A stretch of DNA of 64,000 bases from Armillaria gallica (Eukaryota; Basidiomycota; Agaricomycetes; Agaricales; Physalacriaceae): assembly GCA_037576215.1 (NCBI GenBank), contig JBANDB010000006.1, positions 5,084,001 to 5,148,000 of the forward strand. The letters are read 5' to 3'. The translations under genes were made by a program, and so were the position numbers. The notes under the pieces were generated by a model that was not told the origin of the DNA, did no database searches, and saw only the letters and a list, made by a program, of their open reading frames with translations. Below are positions 1 to 12,883 of the stretch, piece after piece. Each line of letters begins with the position of its first letter. The stretch's first letter is position 1.

Positions 1-1709
1 TTGTGAGATCATCGAGTTTCTGCACCCTTGCTAAAAACTTCGAATGTGTACTTGGTAAGAAATCACGGAAGTTTTTAAGAAGTTTTTTATCCAGACGCCA
101 AACCGTGGGAAAGCTGCGAACCGAAGTGCCAATCAGTTAGATTTCTGGAACACCCAATCGGTCGGTCGACCTGAGGTCCTGCTGAAAATTTTTGGAGATC
201 CTGTTTGGGAGGTCTTGACAAGATTTTACAAAGGATTTTCACCAGTGTAAATAAATCCCATAACACAAACATCAGCATCAGGAATGAACATTTACATGTA
301 ATAGGCATCATCGATGATCGTCGAACTTCCCGGGTGGCTGTGTGATTACAATGTATGTTTCGCTTTAGTTGGTATGCTATTCCCACGACCGTCGGTCAGT
401 CGCCCAGTCGAGGGCCTGAAAACAAATTCGACCCGATGCACTTAACGTTAGATATCCTGCTTCTTCTTACTTCACTACGCGTCCCGCGACTCTGTAATAC
501 GAGATCTGTTCATTGCCAGAACCCCATCAGATTTGTAACAACTGAGTTGAACGGTGCCACGATGGCCTATTTAAGCAACAGACTCCATACACTCACTACG
601 ACATAGTCGTTGTACTTGTACTTGCACAAACTTTTCGAGACCCCTTTGTTTTTCTATGTACTTATCACTAGGAAAGAAGCCTCATGGTACAATTACTTGA
701 TATCACTTTGATCTTAAAGTCCTGTCAGTTCGACTCAGTCCCTTTAGTGCTGGCCATAGAACTGCTCCTCCTACCCTACTCGTGTTTTGTACAAGCACAG
801 AGTCTGTTCGTCCAAATCTTATCTTGCTGCCCTCCTTTCGACCTCTAAAAGCGACTTTTTAGTCGTGAATTGACTTCCAGTGAACAAGTAATTCAGCTGA
901 GCCACCTCTAATAATGCTGATTTGGTTTAGTTCCATTGTTCAGGCCCAGGGAATAACTCTGAGGCGGATATTTCAAGGAGCGGTTACAAGCCGACGTACT
1001 TGGTTGACTGACTGTCATTAACCGAGGTGTAGACTCGTCTACCCTTGACACTGGAATCTTCAGTTGACAGCAATGAGCAGTAGTCACGAGTAAGTAATTC
1101 AGGCAAGCAAACGTGAAAGCCTGACAGGCCACAGGAGTAATTGTGGGCCGATATCGATAGTAACAATCCCTTCCTCCCAATCGAGTCGAATGTAAATATA
1201 CTAAGTACTAGCTCGCTTCCCTAAACGTAATTAACCAGGGTAGATTTGACAACGACGGGTCCGAGGTAGCACAGAGATATAATCAGCTACCAAAGTCTAA
1301 ACACAACGCCACAGGACTAACTCGACTTGTCAAACCCCGAGCGCTGGTATTCAAAGGTCACCTGGTCCTAATTCTAGATGCATTTGGGCATCAGCGGCGA
1401 GTCACAATGAACAACGGCACCCCGTCCCTCAAATCGCGCCATAAGCAAGCTCCCAAGACATTCTAAGGTTCCATTAAACGACAATCGCCGCGCCAAGCAC
1501 TTTCAACGGTGCACTTGAGGTCATGATCGTCGATCGAGGCGGACAGTGGCGGTGGCAAAACCATCAAAAAAGAATTATAGATAGATCGTATTGAACTACA
1601 AAGTAAGAAGGATAAGTTTGGATTAAAAACTCGTCATGGAACAAAGGTAGGTGGAGGAGAGCCAAAAACAACGACCAGAAAACATAGGAGGACAGTACGA
1701 CAAGAAACA
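1..1709. other. Intergenic, no gene seen
   Basis: Every frame is broken into short, low-complexity or antisense reading frames with no recognisable domain and no intron-joined continuation. Around 155-215 there is a GGTCGGTCG-containing stretch that faintly resembles the interior of the hAT-like element at 53324-53730, but I find no terminal repeats or target duplication to define an element. The last ~150 bp are probably the 3' flank of the kinase gene that ends at 1710. Confidence 0.5.
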
Positions 1710-3481
1710 TCAAACAACATCCCTCAGCTGCGCTTGCGCCAAGGCCCGAGCATGCACATGGACATGCTTCGGCTTCTCCACCGTATGGCACACCTCAATT
1801 CCTTGTACCCAGGGCTGCTTCATGATCTCCTCAATTGGCACCCTCAGTTTAGGATTCGGCTCCAGCATCATCCGGATCACGCTCCGACAAGCTCGCGGGA
1901 GGTTATTGATCGTTGGAGGGAACACGGTAGGAGCCGTACACGCAGAAGCATACGCAGAATACATCGCATCGCTCTGCTGGGCAGCCCGCCAAGGTAACTC
2001 TTGGAAATGAAGGCAGTAGAACACCACCCCACACGCCCATATATCAACGAGCCGGGCATCGTAGGCTATTTGATGGTTCCGGTATAGGAAAAGGCCGAGT
2101 TAAAGTAACAGCACTAGTTAGAAACACCCGGAATGATAGCAAAGGGGCTTCAAGGCTTACGTTTGCCTAGGAACTGTTCCGGCGCGATGTATGGCTCACT
2201 TCCACATAGTCCTGTCGACATATGAATGGTGGCCTCCCAGGGTAGACGGTAAACCGTCGAGGCACCGTAGTCGCCGATCTATGAGATAAGTCAGACCATG
2301 TGTACGTCATTTGAGGCGGAAATGAAAGACCTTGAGGTGCCCCTTCGTATCGAAGAAGAGATTCTCAGGCTTGAGGTCTCGGTGGGCCACGCCCTGGCTG
2401 TGCAGATACGACACGCCGCTCAATATTTGCCTGAAGCAGCACTCGACCTCGCTGGGCGACATTCCGCCCTTTTTGATGGCAGCGTACAGATCACCACCAG
2501 GACAGAACTCCATTACTTCGCACCAGTGCTGGCTCTCGTCCTGGACAAGGTCGACAGTCTCTACAATATTGACGTGGTGCAGCGTCGACGATATACAAAA
2601 CTCGGCTGTGAGCTTTTTGATGTACTCCTTCTCGGTCTCGTTCTTGCGGCGCTTTCGGAACTCCTGGTTGATCATGAGAGGGGAAAACGCAACAAGTATG
2701 ACAAGCAACTGACCTTGACGGCGTACAGCTTCTCCTCGCTCCTGTCCCACTTGTGTGCGAGGCGGACGACGGAGGTGGCGCCTTTGCCGATCGCAATCTT
2801 CTGGCAAACGCCGTACTTTTGCGACAGACTGGCGGTACTCTCGCCCGCTGTTGACCGCGGGCCCTGTCGTCCGCCCGCGTCACTGTCTCCGTCAGACTTT
2901 CGACTGCTTCCTCCCGTTGAGCGCTGGGAGGACTTGCGAGCGAGCTTGGGGCCATTAGCAAGCAGATCCTTGAGCGTAAATTTGGTCCCTCCGCCGTCCT
3001 GTGAGTGAACCGAGGGTGCCTTTGCACGCAGTGTAGCACCTGACCCGTTAGCGGGGGCGGGGGTGGGTTTGACTGGGCCATTGGCGAGTTTGTTGAGCTT
3101 TGGTGTCATCTGGGGCTTCGCGTCAGCACCAGCAGACATACTGGGCGCCCTGCTGGGCGCGCGGCTATTAGCGCGAGTAGACGGGGCGCTCTCCCAGTCA
3201 GATTCTGACACAGTAGGTGACGAAGCGGTGGATCCGCTGTTGGAAGAAGTCATGGATGCTTGTTTGATATGATTGGCCTCGGAAGCGAGCCGTTGAAGGG
3301 AAATAACGGTGTTACCGGGCTGCTTCTCGTACGCTCCGGTCTCTGGCGGTGGTATTGGAATGTGGAGGGTAGCACCGTTAGCAGGCTTGGGTCTGGGCTT
3401 ATCGTGAGGTTTGTCAGAACTGTCCGGGCCGTCGCCGTCGGTCTGAGTGGTTTCTGTCGAGGAAGAGTCCTGGTCTGTCAT
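1710..3481 (-). CDS. HAL4/SAT4-type serine/threonine protein kinase
   Basis: Four exons (3481-2714, 2663-2331, 2278-2161, 2065-1710) give a 524-residue protein. In yeasts the HAL4/SAT4-HAL5-HRK1 (NPR) family regulates potassium and nutrient transporters at the plasma membrane; that role is inferred from the family. Residues 1-225 are Ser/Thr/Pro-rich and disordered. The kinase domain follows: glycine loop IGKGATSVV (231-239), the ATP-binding lysine in AVK (256), catalytic HRDLKPEN (350-357), a metal-binding motif reading DYG instead of DFG (370-372), and the APE-like segment APEQF. The start ATG at 3481 begins an uninterrupted 256-codon exon. Introns are 50, 52 and 95 nt; the second has an unusual GTCTTT donor but is needed to join HLK to the IGDYG exon. 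Isolated gene; the nearest coding neighbour is over 4 kb away. Confidence 0.88.
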
Positions 3482-6471
3482 GTGTCCAAGGCAGTCCAGG
3501 CGGTGGTGGGGTGTTGTAATGGCCGTTGTGGTAATGGTAATGGTGGGCGAGTTAATGAGGAATACAATTAATGAAATGGAAAAAGCTGCTGGTCGTGGAG
3601 CTCAACTTAGAGCGATATCATGACGTCCGGGTGGGTGGGTCAAGGCAAAAGCGAGGCTGACTGTAGTTATACGACGAGACGGCGTGAATGGGTGCAGCAC
3701 CCCTCTCGCCGTCGAGAAAAAATAGCCTTGACGCTGGTCAACGACGACGGAGCTCGTTGCAGTCGCTGGCGGTGATGGTGGTTTGCGGTAAAGAAAGTAG
3801 GGAGGAAGGAAACTTACTACTTTTAGTTGATCACGTAAGCATCATTCTTTATCCCTGTCTTTTTCTGCCTCAAGGCAGAGCGAAACAAGAAACAATTTTT
3901 GGTACAGAAATCACAAATGGAAATGAGAATATCTGATAGCAGGTCAAGTTCGCCTCATGACCATACCATCAAATTCGATGATATTGATAACGACAGTACA
4001 AGACGCCTCCTACTGACTCGGGTGACACTGCACCCTCCCGATTCAGCCAGGGAAATGAAAAAACGGTGTTCGTCCCAGCTGCCTTTTTACTGATCGCCGG
4101 AAGCTTGTGGAACCTTCTCTTCCTGGTACTCTATCATCTGAAGAACGTTGGTCAGCGCGCCGACTCGCCGTACCAAATGGCGAAAATAACGCGACGACCG
4201 GAAGGGAATATCCGAGACTATTGCCTCCACAGAGCGTGTACTCTCCGTTTGTCTTTTGTTTTCCCTGGCATCGGATCCAGTAGCCTATGCTTGTTTACTC
4301 TAGTTCAGCATAGATGCCAGTGCGAGAGGCGAGCCTTCCCTGAGTCTGAATCATCAAGAGAAGGTCCGTCCAGTCTGGTCCGAGTCGGTGGGCATCATGG
4401 TGTTGCCTGATCAGCCTCGACATGAGGCCCAGCAGGTCCACGCTGCTTCATGCGATGTGGCCTTGAATGAAAGACGTCCAAGCAACCACGCTTTGGGCTG
4501 AATCTATGACGAAAATATTAATTCTGATTGCGGCAGTATCAGTCAAATACATTCATCACTCTGACCTCATATGTGCCGGTAACGCCACCGTACACACACA
4601 GGTACAAGGAAACCAGTAACTATTCATAGACACGAATCAGAGACCACAACGACACGAAGGGGGAATCGGGATCCACTTACGCAGAGCCGCGTATTCGAAG
4701 ACCATCAAACCCCGCGTTTGCAGCTCCAGAATTCTCTCTACGCTCGGAGTCCATACCAGAGAAATACCAGAGAAGGAATCATGAAGCGTCATCCGATATC
4801 GCCAAGTCAAAATCCATCAATTAAATTATGAATTGCCCCGAGCTTGGGGGCATTTGCGGAGATCATGGCGCTAAAGGTTCGGCCATGACATCTGGCATGC
4901 CTTAAATAGCCAAAGATTCCCGAGCTCCAGATAGGTGGATAGCCGACCAACGGCCTCTACAATGCTTGGCGTCGTCAGTGATCTCGGAGACGATAGTGAG
5001 CATACATGTCCGTAAACAATTCTTCGTGCCAAGTGCTTGCTCACCGGGATATCGACATCAAAGCTTCGCATTCGAGCTTACTGAGGCTGGGAGGTCATAG
5101 ACCGGAATCTAGCCCAGTACCTGGCATGCCTATTTCTTACCAGGAAACAGAAGCAGGTCACAGCGGTGGGCGCTGGTGAACGTAGGAAGCAAGAAAGAAG
5201 TTGCAGAAGGATGCCAGCAACATGGTAGTTTGATGCATTCGGGATTATCGGTACCTTATCGGCCGAAGCTCGCGCCCCGAGCATCACTCTACCCGCATCC
5301 ACGTTGTGTCCACGCCGACACCAGCTCACCTCACAATCCCGCTACCGACTGGTACTGTACCGCTTTGGTGCGCTATTTTTACCCACATGTCAACAAATAG
5401 ATTGCAAATTTATCGTAAATAAGAATTACTATGGTGATTTTTTTTTACATTCCCTATCATTGATTCCCGTCGCACTGTACGAGCAACGTTCGTGGCTCCT
5501 CAATACATTCACCAAAATATCCATGCTAGCGCTGACTTCAAATACGCGCCCCAAATTTCCCATGCAGTACCGCAGTACTTTTTGCCCGCTCGCTGCTGAC
5601 TCTGGCAGTGGTGAATCTAATTCTGTCTGGTGCTTATCGATTATCTCTGGTCTCATTCTTACAGTCAATCGCTTTAGACTCTATGGGTCCATCTAGTAGC
5701 GATCCATCTGCTGCCTTTACGATGGGGAGTGTCCCGCAATATCCTAATTCCGCTCGAGTACGAAAGGACGCGAAGAGAAACCGCACGAACACGGCTCAGC
5801 CTCGTCGTGTGGCAGCGATATGCACGGAGTGAATCTACGTTGACCGTTGACGTACCAGAAGATCTAGCTACGCTTGAAGTTTTTCCGCTAGGGACGATTA
5901 ACTGATGATCATCCCGCGCTGTAATGTCTTTTCGGGGAGCCGCTCAACCAACACGAGGTAACCCATCTTCTGTTCGCAGCACACTCGACAATAGACTTGC
6001 GGCGGATTCTGGAGGTCAAACCCCGAACATTTCCCAGTGCTAATATGAGGGATTTTGTTCAACAGGCCATCTTCTCCCGTCAATGCCATATGCACTTACC
6101 ATGGGAACCTGTCTGGCTATCTCTTTAGGAATGGCGCCACCCACACAACCCTGTTCGTGGAAATGTCCGGGGTGTTCGAACGTCCATACGGCAGTCCTTT
6201 GACCTCATCAGGGATCGACCACGTCGAGGCTTCCATCCAAGCTCCTCAGAAAGGCCGAGCTAATACATTGGTGGGAGTGATAGTGTCTTTGCATCACAGC
6301 CACCGCACCGCAGAAGTTCACGAGGTCCCTTTCTCCATCATTATTACGATACGGCTCTTAGCGGTGTGTTAAAAATTCATTTCGAACTTCGACATTTTGT
6401 GGATCATGGGATTCAATATCCTGAAAGCATATGGACTAGCTTTAGGCTTACTATGTGAAAAATCATTTGTG
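3482..6471. other. Intergenic, upstream of the kinase gene
   Basis: No supported gene. The 200-300 bp next to 3481 must hold the kinase promoter and 5' UTR. Several 60-130-residue open frames exist on both strands, but none has recognisable composition, domains or splice-joined partners. Confidence 0.5.
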
Positions 6472-6552
6472 ACGCCGATGGTGAAACGGTTATCATGCTT
6501 GCCTTCCATTCTAAGAGAGCAAGCGGTAGGGGTTCGACTCCCCTTCGGCGTA
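6472..6552 (+). tRNA. tRNA-Gly (anticodon TCC) with short intron
   Basis: The cloverleaf folds by eye. Acceptor ACGCCGA (6472-6478) pairs with TCGGCGT (6545-6551), with discriminator A at 6552. The D-stem is GTGA/TCAT. The anticodon stem CTTGC/GCAAG flanks a loop with TCC at 6505-6507. The T-arm AGGGG-TTCGACT-CCCCT is canonical. A 9-10 nt insertion (about 6509-6517) directly after the base 3' of the anticodon is the standard position of a nuclear tRNA intron. A run of five T near 6586-6592 can serve as a Pol III terminator. Confidence 0.93.
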
Positions 6553-8422
6553 TAAAATTATACTGTTGGATAGGTTACTTTTTATCCACATAAGTCCCTA
6601 CTCCCGAATTCCAAGTTTCATGTGACCGGGAGTCACTGACTCACTGACAGCTGGCTAGTACTAAATAGTCACTGAAGTTTGAACTGGTGGAACCGGGGGT
6701 TTTTGGAAGTTACAGTTTACTTGTGCAATGTTCAATATGTGTTCGTTTTCGCATTTTTCTTATCTTGGCACCTGCCATAGAGCACCTGAACAGCTATATG
6801 TTGTAATAGGGCATACAGTACTATCGGGTGACTTGGCATGAAATTGGCAATCACAAGATAGGGAAGTTATCTCAGCGAAAATCCCTCCAGCGAGGGAGGT
6901 AACTTAAAAGTTAACGGTAATTTTTTCAAACCTAGATAAATTCATGCGCTACCCTAGGCCGATGTACCGGTAAGAAATAGTGATATATAACCAGTTGAAT
7001 AATTGTAGCGTTCGATAATGTATTCTAATACACCCGGTGTAATACAACCACCGGTTCAACCTTAGTCTTCCAATGCAACTTGATGTTTGAGTTCCATGGC
7101 TGTGGTACGTACCGCCGAGGATCAGAACGAATACGCCATGGAAGAACATGGGAGTAATCCTAAAGGGAACCGTGGAATTGTACTGTTCTCGTACTTCTTA
7201 TCTTTCAAATAACTGACAGAGTGAAAGCCTGGAAGATTGTGCAAGCGCTAATGTTACTTTTGCCGCCTTCGTCCCAACCTGTACCGGTAAATTTTACAGT
7301 GAATCGATCCTGCATGATGTATTAATGTTTGGTCCTTGGTTGGGAAAAGTGCGAGTTTAACAACGACGGCATGGGGGATATAGCGCCGAAACTAAAATTT
7401 CTGAGGCGCCTGGCGGAGATGCTCGAAATCCTTGATTTGTGTCAAATATAGACACACACCTGAGAGGACGGCGCCTATGTTATTATAAGAATTATACGCA
7501 GGTAGGCAAAAGCAACATCGGAAAGGGGACGGAATTGAAGCGTGCACGGTGGTATTCGATGGAGATGATTTTCACAGCTCGGTGTCATAAAGATAACAGT
7601 GGAGCGGATGAATTTTTTTCACAAGGTACATACACCCATTTGTCTGGGAATTTTTTCAGGGCATTGATGCGTCGAGGGTGGCTTATTAGACAGGGCGCGT
7701 TACGCATATCTACCTCACGGCCATCTCTGGCAGTTCAATGTTCTGAATTACAGAGACAAAAGATGATCAAGAAGCTCCGAGTTCATGAGAAGATGGGTAT
7801 TCCTGTGATATGGAAATTGGACATCCGGAGACCATGGATCTGTAAGGGCAAAATTGTCGCCTAGATCTGAATGCTCACTAGTTACCAGTTGTCGAAGAGA
7901 AAGAGATTGATACGTGCGGTGCGGCCCGCAAGTCGGACTGGAACATGAGAGTATATTATTCTGCAAGGAACGGAGAGCCAGAGATCAACACAACCCTCAG
8001 AAGGAGATTGTAGCAATGAAGAAAACCTGTGGTAGAAAGGCTAATGTCGGTGGGGGAGCCTGAGCAGTGAGTGAGCAGTCCGAGCGAATCAACCAGATAA
8101 CGAAGGAGGGCTTGCAGGCTGAGAGGGATTTTCGAGAGTAAGAGATCAGTAGCCATCGAGACACGAGCTAACTCATGGCAGTTCGAAATGGGACTCAAGC
8201 AATGTAAGTACACAGCAGCTGGGGCTTAGTAACAGTTAGCGCTGTCCTGCGGCCTCATCGGGCCGCACATCCAGAGGCCCTGATACGCGTCACCGACTTC
8301 CACAGCTTTCATTGCCGACGACCAGATATTTTCTTCTCTCTACCCCCATGACTTACTAATAGCCATTGGTTGCTCTCATTATTCTATGCTAACGACATCA
8401 CATTAACTGTTCTGCAGACACC
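6553..8422. other. Intergenic between tRNA-Gly and the HECT gene
   Basis: No convincing gene. A 141-codon open frame at 7439-7864 (plus) has no domain signature or splice-linked neighbours and is listed among the rejected items. The last few hundred bases hold the HECT ligase promoter; pyrimidine-rich tracts near 8330-8415 are typical of fungal promoters. Confidence 0.45.
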
Positions 8423-11400
8423 ATGCTCCCCATCTTTGGCGACGAACGACGACGAAATATCAATCTTGGTGGGGCATCGTCTGCATCAACGCAGGCGACC
8501 ATCCTAGATCAAGCAAAACAGCGGAGAATCCTGCGTGATGAGCAGAAACGACGACACGAAAGTGCAGTAATTCTGCAAGCGTGGTGGCGAGGCGTCCGAG
8601 AAGCGAGATTGGTGCGACGTCAGATGAGAACGACCTTTGAGAGCGATGTGATGGCCATTACTGGGCTGCGATGTCTCGTGCTCATTGGACAGGACGAGGA
8701 AGCCCTAGGGATATGGTCGAATGCGATGCTGGCGCAGAACCAAGGTGAGTAACCTCGGCGCCACTTTGCTGTTTCGTCACCTAACAACATTGAAGATAGT
8801 ATCCGTATATTGTCCGAGGATGGGAGCTGGGTAGTGCTCGTGAGGCAGCTAAGCCTTCGTTTACTGCGTTCAGTCGCCACTGCGCCCCAGTAAGTACCTT
8901 ATTTTATTCATCTACCCAACCCCCCAAAGTGTTGAAATGCTGGATAGCTCTGTCACTGACTTGGTTATCGGTTGCTCGTATACTGATGCCATCTGACACA
9001 GATCGTCAAACGCTGCCTCTCACCTCAAGGTGCTCACGATGCTGACTCAGTCGTCCATATCTGCCGAGGTGATGCGATATCTGCTGTCGCATGGCGGGTA
9101 TGGGTTATTATCCAGATCTATCCTTGGCATGCAATCGAAGGGCTCACCGCAACTTCCTCTCCTGGTCCCCTTGCTGACCGTATCTTTCGCTATATTCCCC
9201 CCACCATCGCCGGAATATCTCCAAGCAATAATAGGACTATTTTCCGATATCTTGACCATATCACTCCTCCCCAACCGAATGCCCATACCATCCCTAGTCC
9301 ACTTCTCCTCCACTCTCCCCCTTTCCCAGCTGCCGCTTCTTGAACCACATTTTTCCATCGTTTGTACAAAGGACACAGAGTCTAAAGTCAATCTTGTCGC
9401 CAACCTTCTTACATTTACCTCTCCTCACTATGCAGTGCTACAGGCAGTACTCCCTTCTTACCTGTCGCTTCTAACGGCTGTCTTTAACTCGTTGCCTGTC
9501 AACGCACTGGATCCGCCGGCGGCGAATACCAGTAGCTGGTCGCTCGAGGACTCCGATGATGAGGATAACCATGTAGTGGTGTCGGTCGTAACAGATTTCA
9601 ACGTTGTCCCTCTTCCCACATTAGACCCTCGCACCATTAAACGCCTGCAGATTCTTCATTCTCCTGCACATCTCAGCTCGATTATCGCTAACTGCCGCTC
9701 ATCCATCATACCTTTCATCCTTTCTTTGACGAGCGTGTGGCCAACAAAACGTGACAGTGTGCTCACTGCTGTACTGACATCCACCGGAACCGGGTTTTTG
9801 AGAGAGTTGTATCGAAACCGCGTTCGATCTTTACCAATAGGCAAAGATGAGAATCCGGGCGCTGTCATGGACCCTGCATATGCAGGAGCTTGGCCTTCAC
9901 TGCTTCTGTTGGTGGATCTGTACACCCAATCGTTATTGACAATGGGCGACGACGAGTTCTTCGGTTCATCGAGCACCAGGAATCCTCTGACGTTGGACGA
10001 TTTGACGTCATTTAGTCGCCAGTTGTTGAATATAGCATTCATACTTTATTGGCGGGATGATCAGACAGGGTTGCAGAAAGAGATGGTGTGTCCAGAAGTT
10101 CGATGTACATGGGAAGGTGCCAGGGAGAAAGTTACAAAGTGCTTGTTGGCGATTCATTCCCGAGAGTAAGTTGCTGACAGTTTTTATCTATGACTTCTGA
10201 ATGTTCAAGAAATTTCTTAGCTCTCGCAAACCGTTCGTACCACCTGAACACTGGCTTGTTGGTTCTCAAATTGATATGAATGGCTTTATTGAAGCTGCTG
10301 TGTATGTTCATTTATTCGTGACCCTTTAATGATAAGGATATTGACGCTCATTCTGCTCCAGGTATGAAGATCAAGTACTTTCTGATGAGACCTCTACGAA
10401 AGCCCCTTCGAAGCGACAAATGGCGCTCTTGTCACCTCGACTAGGTGTCCTTAACAATATCCCTTTCGCCATCCCGTTTGATGTGCGGGTGTCAATCTTC
10501 CGCAACTTTGTCATCAACGATTCGCGCAAGCATGGGGATGATCTTCATTCTCTCAGGCATAACCGGACGACCGTCACTATTCGGCGAGACCATATCGCAG
10601 AAGATGGGTTCGACAAGCTCGGCGACGCGAACTTGAAAGGCCACGTGCAGATCACATTCATAGACAAGTTTGGAGAGCCTGAGTATATTGATTTATCAAG
10701 GTTATATTGGAGTCAGGCTAACGTTACACCAAATGTAGGGCTGGTATTGACGGTGGAGGGGTGTTCAAGGAATTTTTTACGTCGCTTTGCAAAGAGGTCT
10801 TCGATACAGACCGGGGGCTGTGGTTAGCCAACAACAACAACGAGTTGTACCCAAATCCGCATGCATATGCCAAGGAAGGTGGGTTCAACCGGGTTATCAG
10901 GTTTCGGTTTCACGATAGCTCATTTTCGTTCGTAGGTCATAGCCTGAGCTGGTACCGCTTTATTGGGAGAATATTGGGTAAAGCTATATATGAGGGTATT
11001 CTAGTAGACGTGGCATTTGCCGGGTTCTTCCTCGCAAAGGTAGACTTTAATTTCGTTATGGAGCCCTCCAGTGTTCACACATATTTACAGTGGCTCGGAA
11101 GACAGAACCTTCTTGACGACCTTGCTTCTCTTGATCCAGAATTGTACAATGGCCTCATGTTCCTCAAACACTATACCGGAAACCCGGAAGATCTGTCGCT
11201 GAACTTCACGGTGGCCATTGAGGGCGAGTTTCAGTTATTGCCGCGGTGGCGTCTCACTAAACGATGTATTCAGAATTCGGCGTGACGAAGACCATAGATT
11301 TGATTCCTGAGGGCAGCACGACAGCTGTCACCAGAGAGAACCGACTACAATACATCTATTTCGTCTCACATTATCGCCTCAGTAAACAGATCAAACTCCA

Positions 11401-12071
11401 GAGTGAAGCCTTCTTTGAGGGTCTTTCTGAGACCATAGACCGCAAGTGGCTGAGGTACAGGTTCCTCACACCTTTTGCTTGCGCCCGTCCTGATTCCCAA
11501 ATTTAGGATGTTCAACCAACAAGAGGTCCAGATCTTGATTGGTGGTGTGAACTCGCCCATAGATCTTGAGGATCTCAGGGAGAATACAAATTACGGCGGG
11601 CTTTATGACAACGATGAGCCCACGATTGTCGCTTTCTGGAAGGTGTGCAATTTTTCTGTTCCGTGTTTCGAAGTGCGCCGTTGACGTGGTGTGCATGTAG
11701 GTCGTGGAAACATTTGATCAAGATCAGCGGCGCGCCTTGTTGAGGTTCGTAACCAGCTGTAGTCGACCTCCATTACTGTAAGCTCTCCACGTCTATCTAG
11801 ATTTCCCAGAAATATTCTTACAAACACTTTTTCACAGCGGTTTCAAGGAACTTGTGCCCAAGTTTGGTATTCGTGACTCGGGGAGTGATGAACATCGTCT
11901 GCCTACGGCGAGTACATGCTTCAACCTACTGAAGGTATGTCGTTTCCCTTTCCCTTTAGACATACGTTGGTGACCTTTGTGAAACAGTTACCGAGGTATC
12001 AGAGCGAGAAGGTTTTGAAAGACAAGCTGCTTCGGGCGATCACGTCTGGTGCTGGGTTCGACCTGTCGTGA
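8423..12071 (+). CDS. HUL5: HUL5/UBE3C-type HECT E3 ubiquitin ligase
   Basis: Twelve exons give a 996-residue protein: 8423-8744, 8796-8889, 9002-10165, 10221-10301, 10362-10682, 10739-11039, 11091-11223, 11274-11454, 11507-11642, 11701-11777, 11838-11934, 11988-12071. HECT ligases take ubiquitin from an E2 onto a cysteine and pass it to substrate; HUL5/UBE3C acts with the proteasome in extending ubiquitin chains. An IQ-like segment near residues 45-65 (AVILQAWWRG) marks this subfamily. The HECT domain includes AGIDGGGVFKEF, FIGRILGKAIYEG, HYRLSKQIKLQSEAFFEGL and GGLY. The catalytic cysteine is C964 in TASTCFNLLK, exactly 32 residues before the C-terminal FDLS, the usual spacing. Exon phases close only if intron 7 (11224-11273) uses a GC donor. 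Confidence 0.93.
11224..11273 (+). other. GC-AG intron inside the HECT domain
   Basis: A 50-nt intron with donor GCGAGT and acceptor TTCAG. The nearby GT donor at 11228 leaves the downstream HECT exons out of frame by one base. The GC donor gives TVAI-E-EFGVTK, the expected HECT sequence, and makes the whole 12-exon transcript divisible by three. Confidence 0.7.
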
Positions 12072-12883
12072 ATGTTAAGGCCAGATGTTGCGCGTTTTAG
12101 CTTGCTGAGTATTGCATACTGGTATAAATGTGAAGTTTATGTCCTGAAATAGAGTGTATAAATGGGTTTGTCGGATCCTAGCGATGATTTTCCAAATACT
12201 CGGACGCGCCGCTTAGGTCCGGACGTCTCTCCTAGCCGTTTCTAGGCCACGAACAATGAGATACATGAGTAAAATCGCGTAGTAAAAGCTCACATGGCGT
12301 CGACTTAGACTCCCAAAAAAGTGAAATTCGCTGGTAACACGGGAAATTAATTACATTTCCATCAACGAGGAGCCCTTTGTACTAATTCTCCGTCTGTTTT
12401 CATGTGGAGGATAACACGAGGGGGAAAGCAGAAGACTACGATGTACACACATTCTCCGAAGCCGAGAAAGCTCGCGATCGCGCTGCATAGTAACAATTTC
12501 TTCCTCATACAACATCAAATCCACATACCGAATCACAAATATAGCCTTTTTCGACTTTGGCATAGGTGCGAGACGTGCTTCCCAACATTGAATGTCCCAC
12601 GAAAATGTAGATAAAGACTAAACTCAAGTCCAATGAGGTCCGAGGCCGAGGAAAAACGTATAGCCAACACTCTATTGCCAATGAACGGATTCGAACCGTC
12701 ACCAGGCATGATACCCCTTATCTATTCTAGTAGGTGGTAAGCATCTGAAGAGGAAACAAGAGCTTCGATGAGGAAACCGAGTAAAGAGAAGGAAAGGAAA
12801 CAAGCAGCCCTCCTGCCTTTGGGCAAATTTCCAGGCAAAAACATTGAGACCAATGTAGGTCCGATTTGTTACATACTACATGG
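12072..12883. other. Convergent intergenic region
   Basis: 3' flanks of the HECT gene (plus) and of NTPase copy 1 (minus). It contains a tRNA T-arm-like palindrome at about 12677-12700 (minus strand) that lacks a matching 5' acceptor half and is not called as a tRNA. No other gene is seen. Confidence 0.5.

Noticed and set aside
155..215. GGTCGGTCG block resembling the interior of MITE 2
   Set aside because: Similarity is short, and no CAAGGGGGT ends or target duplication can be found.
2298..3008. 236-codon plus-strand frame
   Set aside because: Antisense to the kinase exons, which have clear catalytic motifs in the other strand.
7439..7864. 141-codon plus-strand frame
   Set aside because: No domain, no splice-linked continuation, codon content looks random, AT-rich surroundings.
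12670..12745. tRNA-like T-arm (GGTTCGAATCC on the minus strand) with a TGCCAATGAACGG 3' end
   Set aside because: No 5' acceptor half (GCCAATG) or D-arm is found within tRNA distance; at most a tRNA 3' fragment.
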